Origin: Apodospora peruviana
Taxonomy: Eukaryota > Ascomycota > Sordariomycetes > Sordariales > Lasiosphaeriaceae
NCBI GenBank assembly: GCA_033439685.1
Contig: JAUEDM010000008.1
Coordinates: 496,001-560,000 of the forward strand
Length of the DNA stretch: 64,000 nt
Direction: 5' to 3'
The position numbers and the translations under genes are program-made. The notes beneath the pieces are model-generated. The model was not told where the DNA came from, did not search any database, and saw nothing but the letters and a program-made list of their open reading frames with translations. Below, piece after piece: positions 22,331-32,650 of the stretch. Within the stretch, counting starts at the first letter, position 1. Every line of letters starts with the position of its first letter.

Positions 22331-24218
22331 ATGCGAATACACATCGCCACCATCGGTGCGCTAGTGCTCTCGACCACAACAACATGTCGCAGCGCTACCA
22401 TTCCTGATGAACTACCGGAACCGCCTACCGCCGAGCCGCCGCCGCAAATAGGCCCCCGCGGCCCAAAAGGGGACTGGACATGGGAGGCTCGGAAGCCGGG
22501 GTACGTCCGGATGCCCGTGTCGCGGCACGTCTTCAACGGAACAGGGAGGTGGCCGTGGGGCTGGCACTGGCAACCGCCGCCGGGGGCGCCCAACGGTCCA
22601 TGGCCGTGGAACGGACCCGGATATGGTCCCGGGCCACCGCTGGGCTCTCCGTCCCAGTCTGTACCGCCTTGGCCATCCTATCCCGGAGGCTATCCGCAGC
22701 CTGGCTATCCGCAACCGAGTATACCCGGCGCTGCCGCCGGAGGAGGGTGGCCCGGGTACCCCAATCCTTCCGCAACATACTTTAGCACGGCGACGAGATC
22801 ATCGTCGTCGTTGTTAGCGGTGCAGTCGACGTCTTCCTCTTTGTCAACAACGGTAACGCAGCCATCCGTTCGCCCGCGCGCAAACTCCGACAGAAGATGG
22901 GGATGGCAACATCTCGAAGACATGGGCGGGATAGCATATATCCTCCAACGTACGTCTATCCTCGCCCCCTTTCCCTTCGTTCACTAACAGATCCTCCCGG
23001 CCGGTAAACAGTGGAAATAGGCACCCCCCCGCAAAAAATAAAAGTCTTCATCGACACAGGCTCCTACGAGCTCTGGGTGAACCCAAAATGCAACACCTCG
23101 GCATCGGAAACGCTCTGCCAGAGCTACGGTAACTATTACCCCAACAAATCCAACTCGTCGGCCTACGTAGGCGGCGACTTTGCCGTGACATACGGCACCG
23201 GCGCGGTGAAGGGGAGCTACTGGTCCGACATCATGAGCATCGCCATGTTCCAGATCCCGCAGGTCCAGTTCGCCGTGGCCAACGACAGCAACTACACCTT
23301 TTCCGGGATTTTGGGGTTGGGGTATTCGTACCCGTATTCGATCAACTATCCGTCTATCCTAAACTTGATGGTTTCGCAGAAACTAATCTCTGCGCCGATA
23401 TTTAGTTTAGGTTTGGGTGGTGATCAGGATGGTTTCAGTACGTGTAATATCCGTCCCCAACAAATGGTAATGTGTCTAATGGTGGTGAAGGTGAAATCAT
23501 CTTTGGCGGCATAAACAAGTGGAAATTCGCCGGCCCGTTGGAGCCGGTTCCCATCTGGCCTCCCATTTCTCAGCAAGATCCGCATTGGATCCAGTCAGCC
23601 ACCCCCCTTTTCCCCTTCTCCCTCAACCAACGGCTAACATGTTTGTAGATATTGGGTAAACATCACCTCGGTGGGGATGACCAAACCGGGCCAACCGCCC
23701 GTCATATACACGCCGCGCGACAGCTTCACGATGCCGACGCTCATCGACACGGGTTCTACCTTGTCATACATCCGCGAGGACCTCGTGGCTCAAATCGGGC
23801 AGCAGTTCCAGGCGAGCGTCGACGCGCAGGGCAACTACATCGTCGACTGCGCGTACCGCAACATCACTTCGGGGACCGTCGACTTTGGCTTCAACAAGGG
23901 GAGGATGGTGATCAATGTGCGGTACAAGGACTTTATCTATCAGCAGTATCCCGGCCACTGCATGTTGGGCGTGCAGCCGGCGGATGTGGGGAGTACGAAT
24001 TATGTCTTGGGGGATACGTTCATACGTGGGGCTTATCGTAAGTCCCTCTTATGCAGTGAAGGGGAGAGGTGTAGAGAATGCTAATATGGGTGATGATAGT
24101 GGTTTTTGATCAGCAATCCGATGTGGTCTGGATGAATCAGTACTATAACTGCGGAGATGGGGTCGTTTCTGTGGGGGAGAAGGCAAGGGACACGAAAGGT
24201 GTTGTTGGTGCATGTTAG
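22331..24218 (+). CDS. Secreted pepsin-like aspartic protease, with a frameshift
   Basis: Exon model: 22331-22949, 23012-23593, 23649-24037, 24100-24218, with introns GTACGT, GTCAGC and GTAAGT. A signal peptide (MRIHIATIGALVLSTTTTC) precedes a Pro/Gly/Trp-rich region (repeats of YPQPG and PNGPWPWNGPG) and then the A1 peptidase: EIGTPPQKIKVFIDTGSYELWV (first catalytic Asp), the flap YGTGAVKGSYW, GILGLGYSYPY, IIFGGINKWKF, and the second catalytic Asp in LIDTGSTLSYI, ending ADVGSTNYVLGDTFIRGAY and VVFDQQSDVVWM. One break is seen: after LGGDQDGFS the frame shifts near the C run at 23454-23457, and the protein continues in the next frame as NGNVSNGGEGEIIFGG. No 3' splice site there explains it. 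It is either a real one-base lesion or a base-call error. Confidence 0.85.
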
Positions 24219-24424
24219 AGAGATGCATGGACTGGGACCAGTTGCCGACACATTAACAGGTCGGCTTGTATGAGAGGGACTCGGACTGTGTTGAGGTGCC
24301 CCGAAAAGCATTGGGAGACGGCGGCGTGGGTGGTTGGTTGCAGAGGACTTGCTTTCCCTTGATACAGATTCTGCTTTGATGATCGGAGCTGATATCAGAT
24401 AAGTATATACGAAAAACGGCGTTT

Positions 24425-24445
24425 GTACATACATACATACACATA
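24425..24445. repeat. (CATA)n microsatellite
   Basis: Short CATA iteration (acatacatacatacacata) in the interval between the convergent protease and prolyl hydroxylase genes. Confidence 0.7.
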
Positions 24446-24490
24446 TTACATATCATGCTAGTTTACATATTTTTGATACCATTCAAGTTC

Positions 24491-25333
24491 TTATACATCC
24501 GGCCCCCGAATAGCCTCACTAATAACCCCCTCCCTTGTCCAAATATTCATCCCAATCTTGCCCCCGCCCGTAACCGGCAACCCAGCATGCAGCGTCCTCT
24601 CATCCCCACGACCCTTTGAGTCTAAATTCTCCCAGTAGATGGCATTCCCCTCCACCGGCCGAAAAGTAACCCCATTCTCCCACATCTCGTCGCAGTCAAC
24701 CCAACCCTGTTCGCACCACCTCTCATCCCTCGGCGCATCCAGATGAGGAAAGTTTGTCCCGCCGCCGGTGGTATCGTTGGCCACATACACGTACGCAAAG
24801 AACGAGCTGACGCGATTCCCGCCCTGCGCGGCCGTCGCGTGCCCGCCCGCCGACACGTCGGTGAACCAGTCCGTGTGGTAATGATACCGCTCCGTCGGGC
24901 CGTATTTGACTAGCTGCAGCGGTTCGAGGTGCGTGCGCGGCGTGTCGTAGCCTTGGAAAGCGAGGGCGCGGTCCTCGATGCACCGGACCACGGCGTCGCG
25001 GGCAACCGAGGTCGACTGGGAGGTGCGGACGGTGTCACTGTGGCCGGTGCTGCCGCGGTCGGTTGTGATGCCGGAGCGGGTAAAAGTGTCCTTTGTGACG
25101 GACTGCAGGTGGCCGCGCTCTTCGGGGGTGAGGAAGTTGGAGATGTAGATTACTAAGGGCGATTTGGAGACCATGAGGACTTTGTAGGGCGGGTGTTGGC
25201 AGGCGTAGTCGTCGTTGTCTAATCTGAGTGGTTGTTGTGTGTTATCGGAGCTGGCTGTGACGATCTTGTAGCTCAAGAGGGCCGCGAAGACGCTGAGGAG
25301 GGCGATGAAGCGGGTCGACGGTAATGGAGCCAT
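24491..25333 (-). CDS. Prolyl 4-hydroxylase-like 2-oxoglutarate/Fe(II) dioxygenase
   Basis: Single exon, 280 residues. An N-terminal hydrophobic segment (RFIALLSVFAALLSYKIVTA) acts as signal peptide or anchor. The dioxygenase core follows: PLVIYISNFLTPEERGHLQ, the double-stranded beta-helix with iron ligands HTD (His153, Asp155, in YHYHTDWF) and His249 in RTLHAGLPV, and Lys259 in GGKIGMNIW for binding 2-oxoglutarate. FFAYVYVANDTTGGGTNFP is the typical connecting strand, with a disulfide-prone CEQGWVDC loop found in fungal members. Predicted to hydroxylate prolines of secretory-pathway proteins or peptides in the ER; the substrate is unknown. Tail to tail with the aspartic protease, about 270 bp apart. 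Confidence 0.92.
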   Translation of the reverse strand: MAPLPSTRFIALLSVFAALLSYKIVTASSDNTQQPLRLDNDDYACQHPPYKVLMVSKSPLVIYISNFLTPEERGHLQSVTKDTFTRSGITTDRGSTGHSDTVRTSQSTSVARDAVVRCIEDRALAFQGYDTPRTHLEPLQLVKYGPTERYHYHTDWFTDVSAGGHATAAQGGNRVSSFFAYVYVANDTTGGGTNFPHLDAPRDERWCEQGWVDCDEMWENGVTFRPVEGNAIYWENLDSKGRGDERTLHAGLPVTGGGKIGMNIWTREGVISEAIRGPDV

Positions 25334-25855
25334 TGTGATGTGATGGTGGCCGTTATCGTGTCTCTGATCAGCTCCGTATCAATAACTCTCGTTCAACTTG
25401 GAAATTTGTTCAGAGTTGTCTCTCTCGAGCTTTTTCTGGACAGAAGAAATCCCTGGTCTTCATGTGAAAAGGGGATGCGCCGCTTGATACCCCCAAAACC
25501 CCGTGCTATCCCCTGCCTACGGTGTCTGTCCCCTGTGCCGCCCGTGACGGTTATCAGGGTTCGACAAATCGAATGATGGATGTCCAGCATGTTTGCAGCG
25601 ATGAAACAGAGTCCGACCATGAACCCGTCAAAAAGCTTCTTTTCAGCCTCTTTTCAGGGGTTGTTTCTGTCGCAGAGGGCCACACCCGAGCGGCAGTTCA
25701 TGCACCCCATGTCACACGTTTGCGAGCTCAGGGGTAAGCTTGAGCTCACCCCTGCAACAACGGCATCTCTTGCCGCAACCATCAAATGGAGCTCTTTGCC
25801 CATCAATCTTTGGAACACATTCTACAAATGGAGAAATGATTATAGTATTTGAGGA
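25334..25855. other. Intergenic, divergent promoter region
   Basis: No gene. This interval separates the divergently transcribed prolyl hydroxylase (minus) and the PDI-like gene (plus). Shared regulation of two secretory-pathway genes is possible but unproven. A direct cttttcagcctcttttcag repeat occurs near 25640. Confidence 0.4.
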
Positions 25856-27213
25856 ATGTTTGCCGCCATCGAGATGAAGATCACGGTATTCTTTCTCGAT
25901 ATCATCGTGTTGGCAAGCCAAGCATTTGCTTGGAGCCATGTTGATTCGGAATTCACCCAGGAGGGCCTGATAGCAAAGGACTTCACTCTCGTTGCTTGTG
26001 AGTAAATTCGGCAAAACTTCTACGATGCGTCATGTGTTGCTAACGTAGGTTTCGGTCAAGTCGTTCTTGTATGTACCCAACCTTATCAGCTCCAATATTC
26101 TTCGCAGATCAAATAACTAACAAACATGTCCATGGTGATAGCCAACAGAGTAAGCTACATAGGTACCATGTCACATAATGACGTGCTTGCTAACAGCATC
26201 ATTGCAAAGAGAACACAGCCAAGCTCTCGAATCCGAATGGCTCTCCATCCAACAGAAGGACCAAAACGACAACCTGATCAGCGTCGACTGTTCGACCACC
26301 CCCAAACTCTGCAAGGAGCTCAACGTCCGCTCCTTCCCCACGATCCGCCTCTACCACCAAGATGGGCGCGTCAATCGCTATCGAGGCCCGCGTAAGGCCG
26401 CTTCCATAAAAGGCTTCATGCGGAGATCGCTCAGGCCGGCGGTGTCGCAGGTCGACGACAAGAATATCACCTCGTTCACCTCGATCGACGACGTCGTCTT
26501 TATCGGCCACATACCAGCAAGCGACCAACTTGTGGAACGGTTCCGGACCGTGGCGGAAAAGTATCGCGACCGATATTCGTTTGCCATCGCCGGCAAGAGG
26601 TCGGCTGCCAGCGTGGAGTGCCACAACAACCTCGACGGGCTACAGCATCATTTAACCGCAGATCATTTGAGCACGAGTAGTCCGTCTGAACTGGAAGCGT
26701 TTATCAAGACATGCTCGACACCCTTGATTCCGGAGCTGACGAGACGGAATGAGATGTCGTTTTATACCGTATGTTTTTCCCCCAATATTCTTGCACGGCG
26801 AACACAACAGACAGGATATTTACTGATTAAATTACGGAGGGATGGTTGGGTGTTTGCAGACACGCAAGAGCCTAGTACACTTCTTTGTGGGAAACGACAA
26901 GGAACGCGACACGTATGTAGCCGAGATGCGGCCCCTTGCCAAAAAATATCAGGAATACCTGCATTTCACGACGACGGATGTGAATGAGTATCCCAACGCG
27001 GCGGAGATGCTGGGGACCAGGAAGGGAGGATTGGCGGTGCAGAATCCGAATGATGGGCATACGTTTCCGTATACTTGGGACAAGCCCATCTCTGCTGGGA
27101 CGGTGGAACGGTTCTTGGGGGATATTGTAGAGGGGAAGGTTCAGCCGTTGGGCAATAAGGGAGGAGAGGGGAAGCTAGGCCCGAAGGGGAGGAGCGGGCA
27201 TGAAGAGTTGTGA
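25856..27213 (+). CDS. PDI/thioredoxin-fold ER protein without a CxxC site
   Basis: The first exon (25856 to about 25997) encodes a signal peptide (MKITVFFLDIIVLASQAFA, second ATG at 25874) and FTQEGLIAKDFTLVA, as at the start of PDI a domains. The 5' introns around 25998-26208 are uncertain. The main exon ends at 26768, with an intron 26769-26859 (GTATGT to GCAG) before the last exon 26860-27213. The first thioredoxin-like domain shows HSQALESEWLSI where PDI has WCGHCxxL, so the redox CxxC is missing, then NLISVDCSTTPKLCKELNV and the cis-Pro loop RSFPTIRLY. A second thioredoxin-like unit contains SLVHFFVGNDKERD and YLHFTTTDVNEYP. The protein ends in HEEL, a plausible ER-retrieval signal. Likely a non-catalytic ER chaperone-like protein. 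Confidence 0.75.
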
Positions 27214-27281
27214 ACTTTACCTGAACGTACTGTAGGTCTCATTTTGCTCAAACATACATATATAGAGAGGCCTCCTTCGGC

Positions 27282-27297
27282 AAAAAAAAAAAAAAAA
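27282..27297. repeat. Poly(A) tract, 16 A
   Basis: Homopolymer of 16 adenines between the PDI-like gene and the first tRNA-like relic, on the plus strand. Confidence 0.9.
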
Positions 27298-27331
27298 TTA
27301 TGATTGGGATAACCCTTCGAAAGAAGATAAA

Positions 27332-27400
27332 TGACCCGTGTAGGAATCGAACCGACGTACTGGTTGTGTTGATGGTTTTTCGAGTTGAGATTTACGGGTC
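27332..27400 (-). pseudogene. tRNA-like relic with intact acceptor stem
   Basis: On minus, GACCCGT (5') and ACGGGTC (3') form a perfect 7-bp acceptor stem enclosing a 17-nt T-arm with a consensus B box (GGTTCGATTCC) and a discriminator A. Total length of 69 nt fits a tRNA. The D-arm is eroded and no anticodon stem can be folded, so a functional anticodon cannot be assigned. Best read as a tRNA gene in decay. Confidence 0.5.
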
Positions 27401-27557
27401 GGAGGAATTAGGTCGGTCTCTTTTGCTTAGACATAATGGTCTCCTTTGGCAAAAAGGAAAAAGATTTTTGGACTTAAGGGACAGGCCACCTCTGGAAACC
27501 CACTTACGACAAAGGTATCCCTCAGCACCCAAATGACCCTTTGAAAATGGATGTTAG

Positions 27558-27665
27558 AGACCCAGGTGGGAATCGAACCCAACGCCTTGAACAACGCCAT
27601 TTCCCACCCCAGCCTCGAGGGAAGGTTTTCATCTGTCATCGTGCTGCCCACTACACTACCGAGCC
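27558..27665 (-). pseudogene. tRNA-like element, A box to B box, possible intron
   Basis: On minus, GGCTCGG and CTGGGTC can pair over all seven acceptor positions (three as G-U). A D-arm typical of Glu/Gln/Asp tRNAs follows (TAGTGTAGTGGGCAGCAC), and the T-arm has the consensus B box GGTTCGATTCC. The anticodon region is about 30 nt too long, as if it held an intron with its own TTCCC/GGGAA hairpin. I see no U33 or clear anticodon, so function is doubtful. Confidence 0.45.
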
Positions 27666-27789
27666 ATACAGCATTTCAAAGGGTTGTTGATCATCCGACT
27701 TCTCGGCGGTTTATAAAGCGCGGGGCAGGCGGGGATCGAATATGAGATGGAAGTTGAAGTTGGAACTGAATCTCCAGCGTGTCCCTCCC

Positions 27790-28608
27790 TCATTGCTTCT
27801 CCTGCTGCTCGAGCACCCACCGCGCAACCTCATTACACGGCGCACACCAGATATCCTCATCCCCTCCAATCCTCTTCAATACCCTCTCCATAACCGCAAA
27901 TTTCTCCTCGCTCAGCTGCAAAAACGGATGAAACAAGATACTCATATAACCCCCCTCCTCCAAAGTTTCATCAATCTTCTTCATCAAACACGCCTCAAAG
28001 TCTTTCGGCTCCAAGACCTCCTTCCGCTCACCATAATGCTCCCTAATCCCCCCAAACTTGTCCATATAATAAAAAGCATCAACAGCCCGCCACTCAAAAG
28101 GCAACACAACAATCCCCTCCTCCCCGAACCCAAACTTTCCCAAAGGCGAAATATACTTGACGCCCCTTTGTTTCAACAACCCATAAGTCTGTTCATTAAC
28201 CGTCCCACCAGGCGGCCGAAACCCCTCATACTCTATCCCGTGCTGGGCAGCTTTGGTAAAACTCTTGTCAAAGTTGGCCGCCTCTTCCTCCTCGCTGAGA
28301 GAAGACCAGACCTCGTGCTGGTAGCCGTGCCACGCGACTTCGTGGCCGCGGCAGCGGATCTCGTTGACCATTTCGGGGTAAACGTCCAGACTCCAGGACT
28401 CGGCGAAGTAGGTTGCTTTTATTGGGCGGTTGGGAACGGTGTGTTCGAGCATGTCGAGCATTCGGGGGAGCTGGTTCGTGATGGAGAAGTGCGTCCCGAT
28501 GGGGTCATGCCACGTGCCCTTATTGACGTCCTGGGCTTCGCCTAGGTTGTCCATTGTGAAGGAGATGCAGGCTTTGAAGCCGTTGGGCCACTTGAACGGG
28601 AGGGTCAT
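27790..28608 (-). CDS. Polysaccharide deacetylase (NodB-like) family protein
   Basis: Single exon, 272 residues. The NodB-homology fold is recognisable: first strand KACISFTMDN (metal-binding Asp position), RPIKATYFAESWSLDVYPEM, the His motif RGHEVAWHGYQHE, the GFRPPGG loop, and C-terminal GGYMSILFHPFLQ with the late His. No signal peptide, so this is a cytosolic member rather than a secreted chitin deacetylase. Such short fungal proteins resemble the PuuE/PgdA-like branch acting on small C-N substrates, and the substrate is unknown. About 610 bp of spacer separates it from the P450, on the same strand. Confidence 0.88.
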   Translation of the reverse strand: MTLPFKWPNGFKACISFTMDNLGEAQDVNKGTWHDPIGTHFSITNQLPRMLDMLEHTVPNRPIKATYFAESWSLDVYPEMVNEIRCRGHEVAWHGYQHEVWSSLSEEEEAANFDKSFTKAAQHGIEYEGFRPPGGTVNEQTYGLLKQRGVKYISPLGKFGFGEEGIVVLPFEWRAVDAFYYMDKFGGIREHYGERKEVLEPKDFEACLMKKIDETLEEGGYMSILFHPFLQLSEEKFAVMERVLKRIGGDEDIWCAPCNEVARWVLEQQEKQ

Positions 28609-29222
28609 TGTTTACCCAGGTATGTGAAGATTGGTGTGGGTGATGAATAAAGGACGGGTTGAGCGGGGTTCCTGGAACCTGGGTGGAGGAGGTCGAGAAG
28701 CTTGGAGAGAAATATAAAACGGAGGATAGGAGAAATTAGTTCAGAGTTTGGATCTTGGGACGTGATGAAGCCCCCGATCGTGGTAGCATTGTCCAGGACT
28801 CCAGTTTCGATAGCACCCAACCCGGGACTGTTATGTCTGGAGAAGAAAGCTGGAGTTGGAGAGAGAGCCCCCGTTCATCCGGCAGTTGCATCATCACTTC
28901 ATACCGGCCCCGCGCCCCACTCGACTCGTCTCCTTCTTTTTGCTGCCCATTAAGCCCGGACAGAACATGGTGGGGTGAAACATATCCATCACTACAACGA
29001 TAATGAGTGATATCAGATCATTAGGTACCTTAGTTAAAGGTATACGCTACGGAAAAGCACCCGTGCCATAGGGGTTTTACCCTGTTCCACTAAAATCACC
29101 TTGGTGTAACGCCAATCTGGTCCGCAAAAACTGCTCCGAAGCCCAAGCGAACAAACAAGTCCAAAGCATTAAAGTAGAAGCCCAGACAGAGAGATGAACA
29201 TAATTCCCAAAGTACACCAAGC
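28609..29222. other. Intergenic, no gene supported
   Basis: Promoter region of the deacetylase (minus) and 3' flank of the P450. No other coding content. Confidence 0.45.
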
Positions 29223-30839
29223 CTAAGTCGTTTGCACCGCTCTAGGATAAGCTCGCATCCAAAAGTCATTGATCAAGAATATCCCTGCGTTCCGCGACTT
29301 CCACGGCTTCTCGGGGTCGACAATAGCAAAGTCAAAGCGACGAATCAGCTATTTGTGATAACAAAGGGATCATCAGCATACGGTTATGAAACAGGTTGCA
29401 ATTGATAGTAGCAGACTCACCTCAACAAAGGTCTTGTTCAGCTCGATCGCGGCGATATTCCTCCCCAGACACTTGAATCGCCCATAGCTAAAGATCAGCT
29501 CAACGGCCCCTTCCATCTCGAGGCGCTTTTCGGGTGTAGCCTCCAGCCACCGTTCAGGCCGAAACTGTTCCGGATCATCGCCAAAGATATCTTCTCTTCT
29601 CAGCAGACCGTAAACGCAAGCTCCCACCTTCGTCCCAGGAGGGATATAGACTCCCTTCCAGGTATCCCCTTGCTCAGGCGAGTCCTTCAGCATCACCCCC
29701 GTGATGGGCGGCTTCATGCGCAGGCCTTCCCGAATAACAGCCTGGAGGTAGGGCATATCGCGGGCCTCGGCATCAGTCACCACAGGCCACGACAGTTTGT
29801 GAGAATCAATCTCCCGACGCATCGACTCCATCACTCTGGGGTTTGTCAATATATAGAGCATCGTGTGCCGGATCGCGCCGGCGGTGGTATCCGAGCCCGC
29901 CACGACCTGCAGAACCGTTTCTGATTCGGCTTCGTCGCGCGTCAAGCCGTGGTTGACGAACGACCCGAGCATGTCCCTTTTTACGACCTTTTTCTCGTCG
30001 CCAACAACGTACCGCTTGGCAACCATCTCGTTGGTAACCCCAATCATCCGCCCAATTCCAATCGGATCCTTGTCGCTCGGCATCAAGCTTGCCAGAAGAG
30101 GCGAGCCCAGCAGTTCCACGACCCACGGCAGCACGGTGAGCATCATGGCCGTCGGGAAGTTTTTTTCAAGTGTCTCGAGATACTCCCACAGATCCGCGTC
30201 CGCCTCAAGAAACCCGAACCGGTCCGAAAAGCCGATATCAGACAAAATGTCCAGCGTCAGGTACTGAATCTTCCTGCCAAAGTCAAACGGCTTGTTTGCA
30301 GTCATATACTTTGTCTCGATGAGACCCACAAGATCAAGAATGTTGCGGTCCAGACGGGCTTCGAGGCCGTCGACTTCGCGGCCGGAATAACCGGCCGCCA
30401 GCTTTGCGCGCAACGTGTTGTGCAGCTCCTCGTCGATTGTGCTGACGACGCTGTCGCGCTTCGGGTTCAGTCGTAGACTCTTGTACCATCTTGATCGTTT
30501 GTAGTCGCTCCGCACGGCCCACATGCGCCGCAGCAAATCTGGGTCGTCGGTCAGAAGGACGTTTGGACCGATGCGGGCGATGGAGCCGTATTTTTTTGTG
30601 ACGTCAAAGAATTCGAGGTGGGCTTTTGTGCTGGATGAGGTGCGGAGGAGCCAGAGGAGGGAAAGGGAGGCGAGGGTTGGGCCCGGGATATGCGAGAGTT
30701 TGCGGTATTGGATTATTGTGGTTGTGGTGTACCAGAGGAGGAATGCCGTCAGGGTGGTGAGGGCTGCGGTTGTGAAGTTTATATGGGGGAGAGGGATCCT
30801 GGAGATGGATTCTCTGGCTTGTTGAAAGGGGTCTGCCAT
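29223..30839 (-). CDS. Cytochrome P450, pisatin-demethylase-like
   Basis: Two exons on minus (30839-29421, 29348-29223), intron GTGAGT to ATAG, give 514 residues. N-terminal membrane anchor (TAALTTLTAFLLWYTTTTII) followed by the hinge KLSHIPGPTLASLS. Conserved elements: I-helix AGSDTTAGAI, ExxR in REGLRM, the PERW meander (FRPERW), and the heme loop FSYGRFKCLGRN with Cys457 as thiolate ligand. The short last exon supplies the C-terminal strand (RRFDFAIVDPEKPW). The N-terminal region resembles fungal microsomal P450s related to pisatin demethylase (CYP57-like); I infer this from the sequence style only. No clear cluster partners such as a polyketide or terpene synthase lie nearby. Microsomal; substrate unknown. 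Confidence 0.93.
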
Positions 30840-31651
30840 CTTGAACCCTCGAGAGGCTTTGAGGATATCACAGGCGTGTAAAGAGCATCCCGAACAGTCG
30901 TAATCAACTGTCTATAAGAAGGATCGGTCGGGACATGATAAATTGGGGAAGGACTTGTATTTGTGCCGCGTCCGAGACTACACGTTCCTAATAGTCTACC
31001 ATTGCGTTGTTCATCGTTATCTAGCAGCGGGGTGGAAAGGCACCTCGCTTGAAGCTAACCATGCAGGAGGGACTAGTAACGCAACGTGCCCAAATAGGTT
31101 GCTATCTAGAACAAAGTTGTGTGGGAGATGCAAGCCTCGTTGCGGTAGTTAAAGCCACTCACCTTGTTTTGTCCAATCGTCAAGATCGGTGGGAGGGGTA
31201 GTTTGATGTGTTGATGCAGGATTTCGGTTAGTGACGACGAGTACCAATCGTTAGTGAGGCAGCAGCATCCTTGACCGAGACGGCGTCCGGGCATTAGTAG
31301 AGGTGGTTACGGTAGTATCTCCGTGATAAACCCTTTTGCAAACCCCTCTCTACAGATATTGATTCTGGATGGAGCTCTACGGAGAAGTTGCGACAGCAAC
31401 CTCGTAACAATACTGCCCTGAAATTTTAACTGGACCGTGCCAAGGAAATCTGACGAGAGAGCGGGAGCGTGCTGAATAAACCAGATTGCTCATATTAAAG
31501 ACGAGCAGGAGCCACACAGTAGATACTGCGAGGACCAAACTGTAATCTATGGGAAACAGTCTATCGGCTGAACTTCAACCTGAACACGATAACAGTGTGA
31601 TTTTAAGGGGTCAAGAACAAAGGAAAAAGGCGAAAGAACAAAAACTAACAA
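30840..31651. other. Intergenic, no gene supported
   Basis: Promoter of the P450 at the left end (on minus). The rest has no recognisable gene. Confidence 0.45.
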
Positions 31652-32254
31652 TTAAACACAGATCCCATAGCCCGGATCAGTAAGAAGATAACAACCAACC
31701 ACGCACGACGGAGGACTTGAGCATCTTAGAACAGACTTGGAGAGCTCAGAACGGGACGGCCCGAAGAACGATGTCACACAGCTGCCGCTGTTATCACGCA
31801 ACAGGTGTTCCATTTGGTACTGGCTGATTACTACCAGATACAATGTTATTGTCAGCCACCTTTCGGGGTTGAGAAGATTGCGGGCTAGGGCCTCAATGAT
31901 TATAAATAGAAAGACACAAACCATATGAAAGTTAACTTGGATCTGAATTCTAACTGTCAGCTGTCTGCGCAGCCTTGATATTCCACGAACAGTACGAATA
32001 ACAACGCGATGAATCTCTTGACAAGTGAAAAAAGCCATCAACCAAAATGACTTCTGACAAGAAATTCTCTCGCACTGTCTGGATGGAGGGCAGTGATCTT
32101 CCACCAACCCCCTCGATGCTTCCTCGTCGTCCTCAGAGTCAGAGTCTGTCTCTGCTACCGGCGGACTCTCGGACGCATCACGCAACGACTCGAGGATGTC
32201 TTTGATCACATGGGACTGCACCGCGACAAAGCGATCAGGGGCATACACATCCAT
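31652..32254 (-). CDS. Hypothetical small membrane protein
   Basis: Single-exon ORF of 200 residues starting at an ATG. Three parts: a soluble start (MDVYAPDRFVAVQSHVIKDI) with an acidic cluster (DSDSEDDEEAS), a basic helical segment (RTVRGISRLRRQL), and two hydrophobic stretches (MVCVFLFIIIEALARNLL, WLTITLYLVVISQ). It ends with several cysteines. I do not recognise the family. An intron with a GTTAGA or GTTAAC donor might shorten it. Conservation should decide whether it is real. Confidence 0.4.
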   Translation of the reverse strand: MDVYAPDRFVAVQSHVIKDILESLRDASESPPVAETDSDSEDDEEASRGLVEDHCPPSRQCERISCQKSFWLMAFFTCQEIHRVVIRTVRGISRLRRQLTVRIQIQVNFHMVCVFLFIIIEALARNLLNPERWLTITLYLVVISQYQMEHLLRDNSGSCVTSFFGPSRSELSKSVLRCSSPPSCVVGCYLLTDPGYGICV

Positions 32255-32650
32255 GGCAAGGTTTCCCGCAAATCACTAACACGGCAGATGCCCAGTCATT
32301 ATGGCCCATAGATCTGCATTGCGTAGTTCATGATGTCGATGAGCAGACATGGACGTATGAAGACAATAACGGGATGCGCTATGAGTCGTCACCGAGGTGC
32401 CGGTATGGTGTGCTCACTCGGCTGGCTGGTTAAGACTCAATGCTGTAGTTGGTGAACTGTGTGTAAATACTAACACAAGAATAACAAAGAAACTATCATT
32501 TCCTCAAGAACATTGTCCCAACAAATGCATGTGAATCCACGCATTTTCCACAACAAGGTGTCCGTCAAGATTGGCCTGCTCTATCATTTGACCAGAGTGG
32601 CCCGGGGACTCCCGCGTAAACAGGATAGCAAAAGTTAAAAAGAAAATAAA
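32255..32650. other. Intergenic, no gene supported
   Basis: Between the hypothetical protein and tRNA-Gly. No recognisable content. The last 10 bases before the tRNA 3' end (aaagaaaataaa on plus) give a short T run on the transcript, as for Pol III termination. Confidence 0.4.

Noticed and set aside
27742..28545. 267-residue plus-strand ORF over the polysaccharide deacetylase
   Set aside because: Antisense shadow; the minus frame has all NodB motifs.
28609..31651. Biosynthetic cluster around the P450
   Set aside because: No polyketide synthase, NRPS, terpene cyclase or cluster transporter nearby; only one P450 and one deacetylase.
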